Source: a virus. From it: 48,627 nucleotides of DNA. The stretch's first letter is position 1. The number at the start of each line of letters is the position of its first letter. Position numbers and translations under genes: made by a program. Below are positions 40,652 through 48,145 of the stretch, one piece after another. Below the pieces are notes generated by a model. The model was not told the origin of the DNA. It searched no databases and saw only the letters and a program-made list of their open reading frames with translations. Where the stretch lies: the IMG/VR virus record IMGVR_UViG_3300008266_000964, positions 1 through 48,627 of that record, one strand, 5' to 3'.

Positions 40652-42649
40652 TTACTTCCGGTAAAAGGGAGAAATGAAACCTTCTGAACGTACTGGCAAT
40701 CCCGGCATACTGGGCACGGGGGTTGCCATGATGGCCTGCAATTTCTTCAGGCAAGCCTCCGCATCGGCAAGCGGAACCTCGCAGCCGATCTCATCGTGCG
40801 AGTGGAGAACGGGGTTTAGGCCCATTTTCTCCGCCGCGCACATGTTGTTCGCCTGGACATCGCGGTCAGCCGCTTGGACCAGGTTTTCAAGGACGGATCC
40901 GCCCCAGACGCTATCGGAAACCCACTGATGCGACTCGCCATCCTCGAACCAGTAATGAACCGACGGATTATCGAAACGATTGGGGGCGACGAAAGCGTGG
41001 TTGTAAGTCAGCCAACGGCCCGATGGCAAACGGAGGCGAAGGGCGGGGGCTTCAAAGCGGAAGGCGCAGGGGCCGGCGACGAAGTCCCGCCCAGGGGACC
41101 GCATGGCCGCCAACATTTGGCGGTCTATCAGGCGCCAGTATTCGACGACTTCGTGGTATTCGGCCCGCACTTTTGGAATGAGCATCTCGCAGATTTCAAG
41201 AGGTAACTTTGTTACCCCGTGCAATTTCTTCGGCCCGGTACCATAGGTCCAGCCGATACCGAACTTCTTGCCGAGGTCGCCGCGTTCTTCGGCGGTGATG
41301 GTTTCGGCGGGGCGCCCAAGGATCATAGCCGCTTGGTGCCGGTAGAAACCAGGGAACTTCTCGATCAACACCGTCAGTAGTTTGTCGCACCCTGACATCC
41401 AGGCGGTTGTCAGCGGTTCGATACTGGAGAGGTCAGCGATGACAAACGTATGGCCAGGTTTGGCGATGAAACAGCAACGGATCATGCCGGATAAAATGTC
41501 AAAGATTGATTTGGCGCCGTAGTAGAGCGCCAGGTTGTCGTAGGTCGATTGCGGGTCTTTTCCTTCCGCAATCAGTTGGCGGACAAGGATAACGTCTTTT
41601 TCTTTCAGCACTCCGCGTGGTAAGTTTTGAGTCTGTACGCCTCGCCCCGCCCAACGCATCGTGGTGTGAGCACCGCCATACTGATAGACCCAATGGACTC
41701 GATCTGTTTCGGGGTCTGCAAACAGAAGGATGCGGTCGAGTTTTGACAGCGAGGTTTTTCCCAACATTTGGCGAAGTTCTACGACTCGTCCGGCTTCCTC
41801 GTCTCCCTTTTCCACGATCTGCGGGATGATCTTTTCGGCCATGGCTTTCTTGTCCATGCCGCCTTTTTCATAGACGGCTACGATGCCCCTGGACGACAAC
41901 CACGTGGCCATCCCGCGCAGATCGGTGCCGCCTGAGACTTGGCCATCCGTCAGATCCCGCAACTCTTTGCGAAGGTGCGCCATGTTCACTTCGCGCACGT
42001 CGATGAGTTTCTGAACGAACGGGCGGTCGATCATCAGCCCACGGTCGTTCACTGAGGCATCGGTACGAATGATTTCGGTTTCGACCGGAGTTGCAGGCGG
42101 GAGAAGACACGAGATTTCGTTTTCTGACTTCGTGTCTGTAACGCAATACTCTAGCAATCTGGCAACGTTCTCGGGCGTGTGGTGCCGCCAGGGATCTTTG
42201 AGGTTCTTTGTGATCCGTGCGGGCTTGCACATTTTCAGCATCAGATCGTGTCCCTCCATGTCCTTTTGGATTTTGACACGAAGGACACGCCCGGCGGCTT
42301 CGAGACTGCCGGGAATGTTTGCTGTGTAGCAGCGGTGCATCGTATCGTCCCACCGTTCAACGGGCGGACACGCAGGCCATCCATGGTGAACGGTGAAACA
42401 ATGCTTCCACATGAGGCGATCGAAAGCCATCACGTTCATCCCACGAAAAATAACATCAGGATCCGCTAAGACTGCTCGGAACTCGGGGAACATCGGTTCC
42501 AAGATGGTCCACGTCAGAACTTGTGGCCCATCGACCAAGGCGGCGCAGATGCCGCGAGTGGAGGAGTGCTTGGAGTACGTCCAGGCTCCGCACTCTTTCA
42601 GGTCGAGTTCGGATCGGCTTTCGACATCGAAACTAACGTATCGGGGCAC
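40652..42649 (-). CDS. Family A DNA polymerase with 3'-5' exonuclease domain
   Basis: About 665 residues. Exonuclease motifs: SFDVESRSELDL (ExoI, D-x-E), RGMNVMAFDRLMWKH (ExoII) and YCVTDTKSE (ExoIII), so proofreading is expected. Polymerase motifs: A FVIADLSSIEPL, B-like ERGDLGKKFGIGWTYG and C HSHDEIGCE. No N-terminal 5' nuclease. It replicates the phage genome with the primase-helicase. The start is uncertain: GTG at 42649 follows AAAGA, and a TTG 10 codons earlier is possible; no strong RBS is present. The cassette-like array starts right upstream of it. Confidence 0.93.
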   Translation of the reverse strand: MPRYVSFDVESRSELDLKECGAWTYSKHSSTRGICAALVDGPQVLTWTILEPMFPEFRAVLADPDVIFRGMNVMAFDRLMWKHCFTVHHGWPACPPVERWDDTMHRCYTANIPGSLEAAGRVLRVKIQKDMEGHDLMLKMCKPARITKNLKDPWRHHTPENVARLLEYCVTDTKSENEISCLLPPATPVETEIIRTDASVNDRGLMIDRPFVQKLIDVREVNMAHLRKELRDLTDGQVSGGTDLRGMATWLSSRGIVAVYEKGGMDKKAMAEKIIPQIVEKGDEEAGRVVELRQMLGKTSLSKLDRILLFADPETDRVHWVYQYGGAHTTMRWAGRGVQTQNLPRGVLKEKDVILVRQLIAEGKDPQSTYDNLALYYGAKSIFDILSGMIRCCFIAKPGHTFVIADLSSIEPLTTAWMSGCDKLLTVLIEKFPGFYRHQAAMILGRPAETITAEERGDLGKKFGIGWTYGTGPKKLHGVTKLPLEICEMLIPKVRAEYHEVVEYWRLIDRQMLAAMRSPGRDFVAGPCAFRFEAPALRLRLPSGRWLTYNHAFVAPNRFDNPSVHYWFEDGESHQWVSDSVWGGSVLENLVQAADRDVQANNMCAAEKMGLNPVLHSHDEIGCEVPLADAEACLKKLQAIMATPVPSMPGLPVRSEGFISPFYRK

Positions 42650-42703
42650 TGTGTGATTTTTCTTTCGGAGGTGGGTCAAAGTCTGGGATAGACGGATCGA
42701 CGG

Positions 42704-43111
42704 CTACACATGGCCCGCAGGGAGTTCCTGGTTAGACGGCTGTCCGTCTAACCCAGTTAGCATGGCTGGCTGCATAACAAGACTGTTGGGCGGATTGAAA
42801 TACCAGTAAATTGGTATTTTTTGGGTTTCGTTCCAGTCTTTGACTTCAGGGACGTTCAAAACCATATTCCCATAATCGTGCGGACCCCATGGACCAAGAA
42901 ACCCTCCCTCAATTACCGCAGTACGCTTTTTGTTTTTGGTGTTTTCATGGTGCTGTGATGCGTGCTGATTGCACATAAAAACAGGACGGCCCATCACATG
43001 TTTCATTCCATTACAGCCACCAGAGACCGCGCAGGGAATTTCCCAAGACGATTTCCTTTTGCATCGTTCACCGTTTTTTTTAATGCAGTCGCATTGATTG
43101 GTTCTTATCAT
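42704..43111 (-). CDS. Cys-rich protein next to the cassette array (135 aa)
   Basis: 135 residues starting MIRTNQCDCIKKNGERCKRK. Cys/His spacing (CDC, ERCKRK, PCAVSGGC, FMCNQHASQHH) suggests a zinc-binding domain of the type 'C..kkG.rCkr...C..H' found in many small mobile-gene products. AT-richer than flanking phage genes. It lies left of the first attC-like site and could be the first cassette. The start at 43111 is preceded by GAGAAAGTG. The stop region contains a perfect 10-bp hairpin (42730-42753). Confidence 0.65.
   Translation of the reverse strand: MIRTNQCDCIKKNGERCKRKSSWEIPCAVSGGCNGMKHVMGRPVFMCNQHASQHHENTKNKKRTAVIEGGFLGPWGPHDYGNMVLNVPEVKDWNETQKIPIYWYFNPPNSLVMQPAMLTGLDGQPSNQELPAGHV
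42730..42753. repeat. Perfect 10-bp hairpin in the 3' end of the Cys-rich gene
   Basis: GGTTAGACGG (42730-42739), CTGT loop, CCGTCTAACC (42744-42753). The arms read GTTAGAC and GTCTAAC, which match the integron core consensus GTTRRRY and RYYYAAC, but in the inverse order of a normal attC. It may be a terminator-like RNA hairpin inside the coding end or a remnant recombination site. Confidence 0.5.
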
Positions 43112-43147
43112 TGTATTCACTTTCTCGAAATAGTGTTGAAAATTATC

Positions 43148-43200
43148 GCCCAACAAGTCAATGAACCGGTGCCTTCGGCCCGGTTATCCGGGCGTTAGGC
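43148..43200 (+). other. attC1: attC-like recombination site 1 (short type)
   Basis: Terminal boxes GCCCAAC (43148-43154, RYYYAAC) and GTTAGGC (43194-43200, GTTRRRY) enclose GTCAATGAACCGG and CCCGGTTAT around the inner GCCTTCGGC hairpin. It is 53 bp long and can fold into one imperfect cruciform. Shares 30-odd bases with sites 2 and 4. Confidence 0.8.
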
Positions 43201-43213
43201 AGAAAGACAAAAA

Positions 43214-43489
43214 ATGGACGATGAAATATCTAACTTGCTTACCGAATTGAAACAGATTTCTGAGAATGGATGCGCACCTCCAGTGGCGAGAGTGCCTTTA
43301 CAAATTCCGGTTTTTGCGAAACTTATCGCCCGCATTGCTGAAGAACGGGCGAAGTCTGCGGAAAAGATGGAGCGACAAACAAACAAACTGATTTTTCTTA
43401 CTTGGGCAATCGTTTGGCTGACCATGGGCCTCTTTGTGCTGACAACGGGTCTTTTGATACTCACGCTTCTCTTGGTAAAGTTCGCGTAA
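43214..43489 (+). CDS. Cassette 1 gene: C-terminal membrane protein (91 aa)
   Basis: 91 residues. The first 55 are soluble and helical (ISNLLTELKQISENG, LIARIAEERAKSAEKMERQT), then two closely spaced transmembrane segments or one long hairpin (KLIFLTWAIVWLTMGLFVLT followed by GLLILTLLLVKFA). It sits alone between attC-like sites 1 and 2, in the forward orientation expected for a gene cassette. Its codon use is A/T-richer than in the phage genes around it. Small membrane cassettes are common; a superinfection-exclusion or stress role is possible but unsupported. RBS is weak (AGAAAGAC). Confidence 0.65.
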   Translation: MDDEISNLLTELKQISENGCAPPVARVPLQIPVFAKLIARIAEERAKSAEKMERQTNKLIFLTWAIVWLTMGLFVLTTGLLILTLLLVKFA

Positions 43490-43633
43490 TATTTTTAGTA
43501 ACATCACAAGAATTACTAAAAAATAAACCATGAGTAAGCACAGTCCTATTCTCACGCATATGATCACTGGGTATGTACTCACTGGTAATGTAATCACAAT
43601 GTATCTCCTTAGATACGGGGTTAAGAAAAAGAT

Positions 43634-43687
43634 GCCTAACACGGCAATGGACCGGAGCCTTCGGCCCGGTCATCTTAGACGTTGGGC
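43634..43687 (+). other. attC2: attC-like recombination site 2 (short type)
   Basis: GCCTAAC (43634-43640) and GTTGGGC (43681-43687) enclose CAATGGACCGG, GCCTTCGGC and CCCGGTCATCTTAGAC. 54 bp, almost the same as sites 1 and 4 but with substitutions, as expected of independent attC sites rather than a simple duplication. Confidence 0.82.
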
Positions 43688-43699
43688 GGGCAAAAATAG

Positions 43700-43873
43700 T
43701 TACCACTCAAGCGCCATCTGGTGATTGCTCGCGCACTGTAGGGAACAAAAAACCATATCATCTGTTTTTATTTTATTATCATGCGTCCTATAAATAATCT
43801 TTTTTCTAAACGGAGAGAGTATTGATGCGCCACATTGTGGGCATTTTTCTTTTTGTGCTTGTGATGGTTCCAT
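43700..43873 (-). CDS. Cassette 2 gene: zinc-ribbon protein on the minus strand (57 aa)
   Basis: A 57-residue frame with an excellent RBS (AGGAGATACAAA before the ATG at 43873). The sequence EKCPQCGASILSPFRKK, then VFCSLQCASNHQMALEW, forms a treble-clef/zinc-ribbon type CxxC...CxxxC site. It fills the segment between attC-like sites 2 and 3 and runs opposite to the array's inferred direction. AT-rich. No closer family recognised. Coding confidence is high for its size because of the RBS and the paired Cys motifs. Confidence 0.7.
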   Translation of the reverse strand: MEPSQAQKEKCPQCGASILSPFRKKIIYRTHDNKIKTDDMVFCSLQCASNHQMALEW

Positions 43874-43909
43874 TTTGTATCTCCTGGTTTTTGTAGCTCA
43901 TTAAATGCC

Positions 43910-44005
43910 TCCCAACAAGCGCGATTCAGCACGAGCGGGCGACTGGGTGTTTTCTATGCTTCACGGACGGGCAACGCGCCCGCCGGCTGATCTGTGGCGT
44001 TGGGC
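43910..44005 (+). other. attC3: attC-like recombination site 3 (long type)
   Basis: TCCCAAC (43910-43916; first base differs from RYYYAAC) and GTTGGGC (43999-44005). Inner arms GATTCAGC and GGCTGATC pair with one extrahelical T, and CGGGCG pairs with CGCCCG. Length 96 bp. It shares its plan and much sequence with site 5 but not with sites 1, 2 and 4. Confidence 0.75.
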
Positions 44006-44028
44006 AAATACACGAAAGGCATAAAGAC

Positions 44029-44259
44029 ATGAAACCATACAAAGACATAAACAGAGACTCCGGCATTTCGTCCTACGAATACGGTGATGATTGGATCGCC
44101 ATACAGTTTAAGCACGGCGGAACCTACGTGTACCGTGCAGCAAGAATCGGAATGACACACATTACGAGAATGAAAAAACTGGCAGAGTCTGGTGATGGAT
44201 TAAATGCCTACATAAATACAAATGCGGACGTTAAGAATGGGTACTCGGACAAGCAATAA
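44029..44259 (+). CDS. Cassette 3 gene: KTSC-domain protein (76 aa)
   Basis: 76 residues (MKPYKDINRDSGISSYEYGD...) with the KTSC-type pattern: Ser-Ile/Tyr start, a strand pair with IAIQFKHGGTYVYRA, then a short helix and SGDGLNAYINTN. KTSC domains are small, of uncertain function (proposed link to RNA or membrane proteins), and occur often as stand-alone genes in gene cassettes and mobile DNA. Forward orientation relative to the attC-like sites. RBS AAAGGCATAAAG. Its 3' end overlaps the convergent gene 44231-44419 by 29 nt. Confidence 0.75.
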   Translation: MKPYKDINRDSGISSYEYGDDWIAIQFKHGGTYVYRAARIGMTHITRMKKLAESGDGLNAYINTNADVKNGYSDKQ

Positions 44260-44419
44260 CGTTATCTCGTCGCATAACCAGCGCCTGCCCTTCTACTATC
44301 TCGCATCGCTCGCTGTCAACGATTGCCTTACAGTGCGGATGGCAGTTTGTGTTTAGCCACTCCATCAACGGCATTGCGGCCTTGTTTAGTTCTTGTACTT
44401 GTTGGTCAGTGAATCGCAT
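44231..44419 (-). CDS. Cassette 3 second gene, convergent (62 aa)
   Basis: 62 residues (MRFTDQQVQELNKAAMPLME...) with a strong RBS (TTTAGGAGTTTTT before ATG at 44419). Helical N-terminus, then Cys/His-bearing NTNCHPHCKAIVDSERCEIV, possibly zinc-binding. It runs opposite to the KTSC gene within the same cassette-like unit and overlaps it at the 3' end. No family recognised, but the RBS makes it credible. Confidence 0.6.
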   Translation of the reverse strand: MRFTDQQVQELNKAAMPLMEWLNTNCHPHCKAIVDSERCEIVEGQALVMRRDNVIACPSTHS

Positions 44420-44447
44420 AAAAACTCCTAAAGAAGAAAGGTTAAGC

Positions 44448-44501
44448 CCAACCAGTCAATGAACCGGAGCCTTCGGCCCGGTTATCTTAGACGTTGGGCG
44501 G
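44448..44501 (+). other. attC4: attC-like recombination site 4 (short type)
   Basis: GCCCAAC (44448-44454) and GTTGGGC (44495-44501) are exact reverse complements. Inside, GTC pairs with GAC and AACCGG with CCGGTT around the GCCTTCGGC apex, leaving unpaired internal bases on each side. 54 bp; the clearest of the five sites. Confidence 0.85.
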
Positions 44502-44735
44502 ATCAAATAGTGGAATGCGCCCAATCGCGAATTTTATCGCCTCTGCACGCATTGCACACTCTGAAGCCTCCTTGTACGCGCCAATTCGTAAAAAATTACT
44601 GCATATTTCTGGAAATTCTCTTTGCCAATCAAGCATTTCATTCTTAAATGCTTCTAGTCTAGTTCGCATCATTTCATTTTCTTTTTCCAAAAAATGCAAT
44701 CTATCAATAATAGAATCAGGATTGTTATCGGTCAT
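44487..44735 (-). CDS. Cassette 4 gene: coiled-coil protein ending inside attC4 (82 aa)
   Basis: 82 residues starting MTDNNPDSIIDRLHFLEKEN, with a predicted coiled coil (LEKENEMMRTRLEAFKNEML) and a further helix with Cys (CAMRAEAIKFAIGRI). RBS AAGGAGATATATA before ATG at 44735 is strong. Its last codons (DPPNV-stop) lie within the right end of attC-like site 4; running into an attC is a common property of cassette genes. It lies on the minus strand of the unit between sites 4 and 5. Confidence 0.7.
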   Translation of the reverse strand: MTDNNPDSIIDRLHFLEKENEMMRTRLEAFKNEMLDWQREFPEICSNFLRIGAYKEASECAMRAEAIKFAIGRIPLFDPPNV

Positions 44736-44769
44736 TATATATCTCCTTGGATGAATAGTTAAAATTACC

Positions 44770-44864
44770 GCCAAACAAGACGATTCAGGCCGAGCGGGCG
44801 ACTGGTCGTTTATGGTGCTTGGCTGGCGTCACTTGCGCCCTCCGTCTGATCGTTTGCGTTGGGC
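44770..44864 (+). other. attC5: attC-like recombination site 5 (long type)
   Basis: GCCAAAC (44770-44776, one mismatch to RYYYAAC) and GTTGGGC (44858-44864). Arms GATTCAG and CTGATC pair with one extrahelical T, and GGGCG pairs with CGCCC. Length 95 bp; same type as site 3. Marks the right end of the array, next to phage genes. Confidence 0.72.
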
Positions 44865-44879
44865 ACAAAAACCAAAACC

Positions 44880-46187
44880 TCATGAATCCTGGACAGCCGA
44901 AGCGCCGCAAGCCGCACGGCCAAAAATCATTTCACGATGCGTTTCAATCCCGCTCATCAGACTAGCGACAAGGTGCTGGTTTTCGCTCAGTTTCAGATCG
45001 CCACGAACGGATGCGGTCTTCTTCACAAAATCATCAAGTCCCGAAAGTAACGCCGCCAACAGAACACTATCGCTCGCTTTCGACAAGGCCAACGCTTTCT
45101 CTTCGGCGGCGATGCGCTCAACTTCAGCCTTGTGCAGATCGGCGGCTTTCGCTTTCGCTCCGGCCAACCATGCCCGCGCCATGTCGATGCGGCCTTCGGC
45201 TTCCATGTCCATTTCGTCCCACTGCATCCCGGCGAACTCGTCCAGTCTGGCGCCCATGCGGTACAAAGTTTCGCCAGACGATGCCGTGACAGTGTGCGAA
45301 GTCATGTCGCGGATTTCGTTGAGGCGGTCTTGTAGCAGCAGAATGCGGAGAGATTCCAAACGATCCTTGCGGGCTTTTTCTTCCGCATCTTTGCGAGCCT
45401 TTTCTTCGGCAGCACGCTTGGCCTGGTCTTCGGCCCGTTGCTTCGCGGCCAATTCCTCGCGCAGTTTTGCTGCTTCGGCCTCCGCTGCTTGGCGTTCCTG
45501 ACGGGCTTTCTCAGCGGCTTCGTCCGCAATCCGCGCGGCCTCTTTCAACGCTTTGTCGACGGCTTCCCGTTCGATTCTGCGAGCGAGTTCGGCACGGTCG
45601 GAACTGTCTTTTTCTTCTCGTACTCGCAGCAGCAAACGCTGGTACATGTCTTCCGACATCGCCAGGAAGTCGTAGCCTTCGGTGCTGGCGTACTGTTTGA
45701 TTTCGGCCTCACGGAACCGAGCGCTATCTTCGGCGACTTTGCGCTCCGCAGCGGCTGCATCGTCCACGATCTTATTGAGGTGCGCTTCGACTGGACTCAA
45801 AACGTGGAGCAGAACCCTATTGGTCCCATCCACGGCGGCGATGCGCGAGCGGGAATCTTTGTTGAGTTCGAGGCGGTTTTTCTCCGCTGCCGTTCGGATC
45901 CGCTTGACTTTGAGGGCCAACGTTTTTGCAGTGGCGGCATCGCTGGGATCAACGGCGGCACACGCGGGAATGATTTCGGCCAGATCCGCCATGTGCTTGT
46001 CGAACACCGCGCGGATGACTTTGACCTCTTGCATGCCAACGGTCGTGACGGGGTCGATGCCAGCGGAAATGATGGCCGATTGCATCTTTTCGGTTGTGGC
46101 GGTTATGAGGGCCTGAGTGTCAGCGGAGGGGACCGAAGGCGTAATGGGTTCGGTTTGGGCCGGGGAGGGCGTGGGTTTCTTGGCCAC
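44880..46187 (-). CDS. Long coiled-coil protein of a recombination/replication module (435 aa)
   Basis: 435 residues from a GTG start (MAKKPTPSPAQ after the initiator) with AAAGGAAACTCCT as RBS. The N-terminal 40 residues are Pro/Thr-rich; then helical segments, and from about 190 to 320 an almost continuous coiled coil (EAARIADEAAEKARQERQAA, KQRAEDQAKRAAEEKARKDA). Phage proteins like this are common beside single-strand annealing or exonuclease genes (DUF1351-type neighbourhood) and may act as SbcC-like or scaffold accessories. Here they sit with a DUF2815-like SSB and a DUF2800-like nuclease. Confidence 0.7.
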   Translation of the reverse strand: MAKKPTPSPAQTEPITPSVPSADTQALITATTEKMQSAIISAGIDPVTTVGMQEVKVIRAVFDKHMADLAEIIPACAAVDPSDAATAKTLALKVKRIRTAAEKNRLELNKDSRSRIAAVDGTNRVLLHVLSPVEAHLNKIVDDAAAAERKVAEDSARFREAEIKQYASTEGYDFLAMSEDMYQRLLLRVREEKDSSDRAELARRIEREAVDKALKEAARIADEAAEKARQERQAAEAEAAKLREELAAKQRAEDQAKRAAEEKARKDAEEKARKDRLESLRILLLQDRLNEIRDMTSHTVTASSGETLYRMGARLDEFAGMQWDEMDMEAEGRIDMARAWLAGAKAKAADLHKAEVERIAAEEKALALSKASDSVLLAALLSGLDDFVKKTASVRGDLKLSENQHLVASLMSGIETHREMIFGRAACGASAVQDS

Positions 46188-46230
46188 AGGAGTTTCCTTT
46201 GCAACATTGGGCGCGATGCTGTCGAGAGAT

Positions 46231-46264
46231 AAAAAGCCCCGCCAAGGAACACCCTTGACGGGGG
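46231..46264 (-). terminator. Rho-independent terminator, leftward
   Basis: Minus strand: CCCCGTCAAGG, GTGTT loop, CCTTGGCGGGG (one mismatch) followed by CTTTTTA. A near-perfect 11-bp stem with a T-tract, placed between the SSB-like gene stop (46280) and the coiled-coil gene start (46187). It would lower expression of downstream replication genes relative to the SSB. Confidence 0.88.
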
Positions 46265-46279
46265 AGCGCACCAGTCCGC

Positions 46280-46972
46280 TCAGAGTTCTTCGGGTGCAGG
46301 TGGAATCGGGGCCGCCATTCCGCCAAACATCGACTTGACTTGGGAAACAACATGGTCGCCGCCGAGGAACTTGCTGCCGTCGCCCGCGTGGGAACGGATG
46401 CAAGACTTCAACGACGTTGACATGACGACTTCTTTATTTCCTTCATGCAGGTATTTACCTTTGGCCTTGAATACGTCGATCATATCCTTTTTCAACGGGA
46501 TAAACTTGACGCCAACCGTAATCTGGCAGTAGCCAAAGTCTCCGTGCTTGATGATCTGGCGGCTTTCGTCCAGAATAAGATCGCCTCCTGCAACGGCAGG
46601 AAGTTGGAAAACCTTCGGAGGCTTTGAAACGCTTTCGACTTTACTGAGCGACGTTTGGAAGTTTTTGGACCAAGTGCCAGCCCGACCTTTTGACTTGTAT
46701 TCGTCCGAATCTCCGTCGGCGATGTTCAGACTGATATCCTCGTTTTTGATATGAACGATCCCCAGTTGGCGCAAGAACTCCTGCGCGGCCTTCAGGAGAT
46801 TTGGCTCCGTGGCGTTCAGTGTGTCGGTTTTAGGCCACACTACGCAGGTGGAAAACTTACCGATGGAGTTCTGGTATTCCGAGCGTTCGCACGGGACCAA
46901 GAGTCGCGGGTGGATAAACTGGACAAGTCCTGTTGCACAGGGTATCCAGAAAGGAGTGTTTCCGGTAGCCAT
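46280..46972 (-). CDS. Single-stranded DNA-binding protein (DUF2815/Enc34-like)
   Basis: 230 residues. The early strand IHPRLLVPCERSEYQNSIGK followed by STCVVWPKTD, the middle KNEDISLNIADGDSDEYKSK and the later GDLILDESRQIIKHGDFGYC fit the Enc34-type phage ssDNA-binding family (DUF2815). These coat single strands during replication or recombination. The start at 46972 has AGAAAGAATCCC; an ATG 14 codons earlier has none. It ends before a strong terminator, as expected for a highly expressed protein. Neighbouring DUF2800-like nuclease and coiled-coil gene are frequent companions of this family. Confidence 0.78.
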   Translation of the reverse strand: MATGNTPFWIPCATGLVQFIHPRLLVPCERSEYQNSIGKFSTCVVWPKTDTLNATEPNLLKAAQEFLRQLGIVHIKNEDISLNIADGDSDEYKSKGRAGTWSKNFQTSLSKVESVSKPPKVFQLPAVAGGDLILDESRQIIKHGDFGYCQITVGVKFIPLKKDMIDVFKAKGKYLHEGNKEVVMSTSLKSCIRSHAGDGSKFLGGDHVVSQVKSMFGGMAAPIPPAPEEL

Positions 46973-47038
46973 GGGATTCTTTCTGCCATCTTTTGTTTGC
47001 GTCAGGCGTCGCATTTGGTGGTAAGCGTTTGGACCGTG

Positions 47039-48145
47039 TCAGTCTTCAGAACCAGAATCAGAAACAAGTTTCGGCGTGCCTTCAGGCTTTTCAGACAATC
47101 GAGATACTGCCGCCGAGGCAACCGCCTTGCCATGAACTTTTGCCAGGGCCTTGCGGGCGGCGGCGGGCGTAATCACATCTACCGCATCGATACCGAGTTC
47201 TTCCAAGGCGGCGATGGTATCCTTGACGGGGAGTTTCCATTGGTCGTGCGGTTTCGTTGCGCCGACTGACCATCCGGGGACGCCGCCGCATGCCAAGGCC
47301 CGCTTTTCAATCGCTGTGAACAGTTTGGTGACATACGATTTCGCATCTAACACTTGGGCCATCTGGGCAGGAGTGAGAGCGCCCGCAACGTCTTTTACGT
47401 CCGGCAGATCGCGAAGGCTCATGCCCACGGGTGTAGCGACTGCGATGACTTCGGCCAGTTTCTTGTGGTGCGAACGGCAAACGTCGCGACCTTTGCAGAA
47501 TCCGCAGTGGTCGCCTGGAAGCGTGTTGTCGAGTGTCGAGGTCATGTTGACTTTGTTTGATTGAATAGAATCGAATGATTCTTGCTGAAACAAATCAACT
47601 TCGCCGACGGTCGGCGCCCATTGCCGCACTTTTGCGCCTTCCACTTCGTCGTAGTGAACAATTGTCAACTGGAACGCCGATGGACCAATGTCGTTTGCCA
47701 CGCAGTACGCAACGGCCCCGAATAAAAGCTGGTCGTTCTGGAACGCCTGCACCGGCATGTCACCGGTTTTGAGGTCGGCGACGTGCAGAGTGTCCGTCAA
47801 TTCGTCGTACCAAACGGCGTCGAGCGTGGTCCCGGCGGTGTCTTTCAGGAGTTCGCAAGGGACTTCGATCCGCCAGCCAAGCCGAACGTCAACAACCGAT
47901 TTCCAGGCGTTGGCGAGCGGAAGCAACCACAGGGGGACATCTTCGGCTTTCCGCGAGCCAATAGCGTACTCGTGGCAGATGGCGTGGTTTGCGGTGCCGT
48001 CTTCCATCGCCTTGGTGACGATGGTTTCAGCCTTGCGAGTGGTGGCGTACCAGCCAGGGCAGCGCAGCCATTGCTCGCACGTTGACCCGCCGAAGGGCCA
48101 ATGCCGCGTGGGCGCCAAGGTTGGCGGGAGTACGCTGCGGCTCAT
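47039..48145 (-). CDS. Cas4/RecB-like PD-(D/E)XK nuclease (DUF2800-like)
   Basis: 368 residues. N-terminal STCEQWLRCPGWY and an ANHAICHEYA helix, then the nuclease core TTLDAVWYDELTDTLHVADL followed by KTGDMPVQAFQNDQLLFGAV (D...D-x-K with the later Q/Y), and a Cys cluster CGFCKGRDVC (about 215-225) that with the N-terminal Cys can hold an iron-sulfur cluster as in Cas4/AddB nucleases. The C-terminus is helical. It likely resects DNA ends for phage recombination, partnering with the SSB-like protein downstream. ATGA overlap with the partial gene on its right. Confidence 0.85.
   Translation of the reverse strand: MSRSVLPPTLAPTRHWPFGGSTCEQWLRCPGWYATTRKAETIVTKAMEDGTANHAICHEYAIGSRKAEDVPLWLLPLANAWKSVVDVRLGWRIEVPCELLKDTAGTTLDAVWYDELTDTLHVADLKTGDMPVQAFQNDQLLFGAVAYCVANDIGPSAFQLTIVHYDEVEGAKVRQWAPTVGEVDLFQQESFDSIQSNKVNMTSTLDNTLPGDHCGFCKGRDVCRSHHKKLAEVIAVATPVGMSLRDLPDVKDVAGALTPAQMAQVLDAKSYVTKLFTAIEKRALACGGVPGWSVGATKPHDQWKLPVKDTIAALEELGIDAVDVITPAAARKALAKVHGKAVASAAVSRLSEKPEGTPKLVSDSGSED

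Noticed and set aside
42730-42753. Perfect hairpin with GTTAGAC/GTCTAAC arms considered as a sixth attC site
   Set aside because: The core boxes are in inverted order (GTTRRRY first), the element is only 24 bp and it lies inside a coding end; kept as a hairpin only.
43824-43896. Plus-strand 20-codon frame (MRHIVGIFLFVL...) with GGAGAGAG upstream in cassette 2
   Set aside because: It is opposite the better supported minus-strand zinc-ribbon gene with paired Cys motifs and a stronger RBS; likely a shadow.
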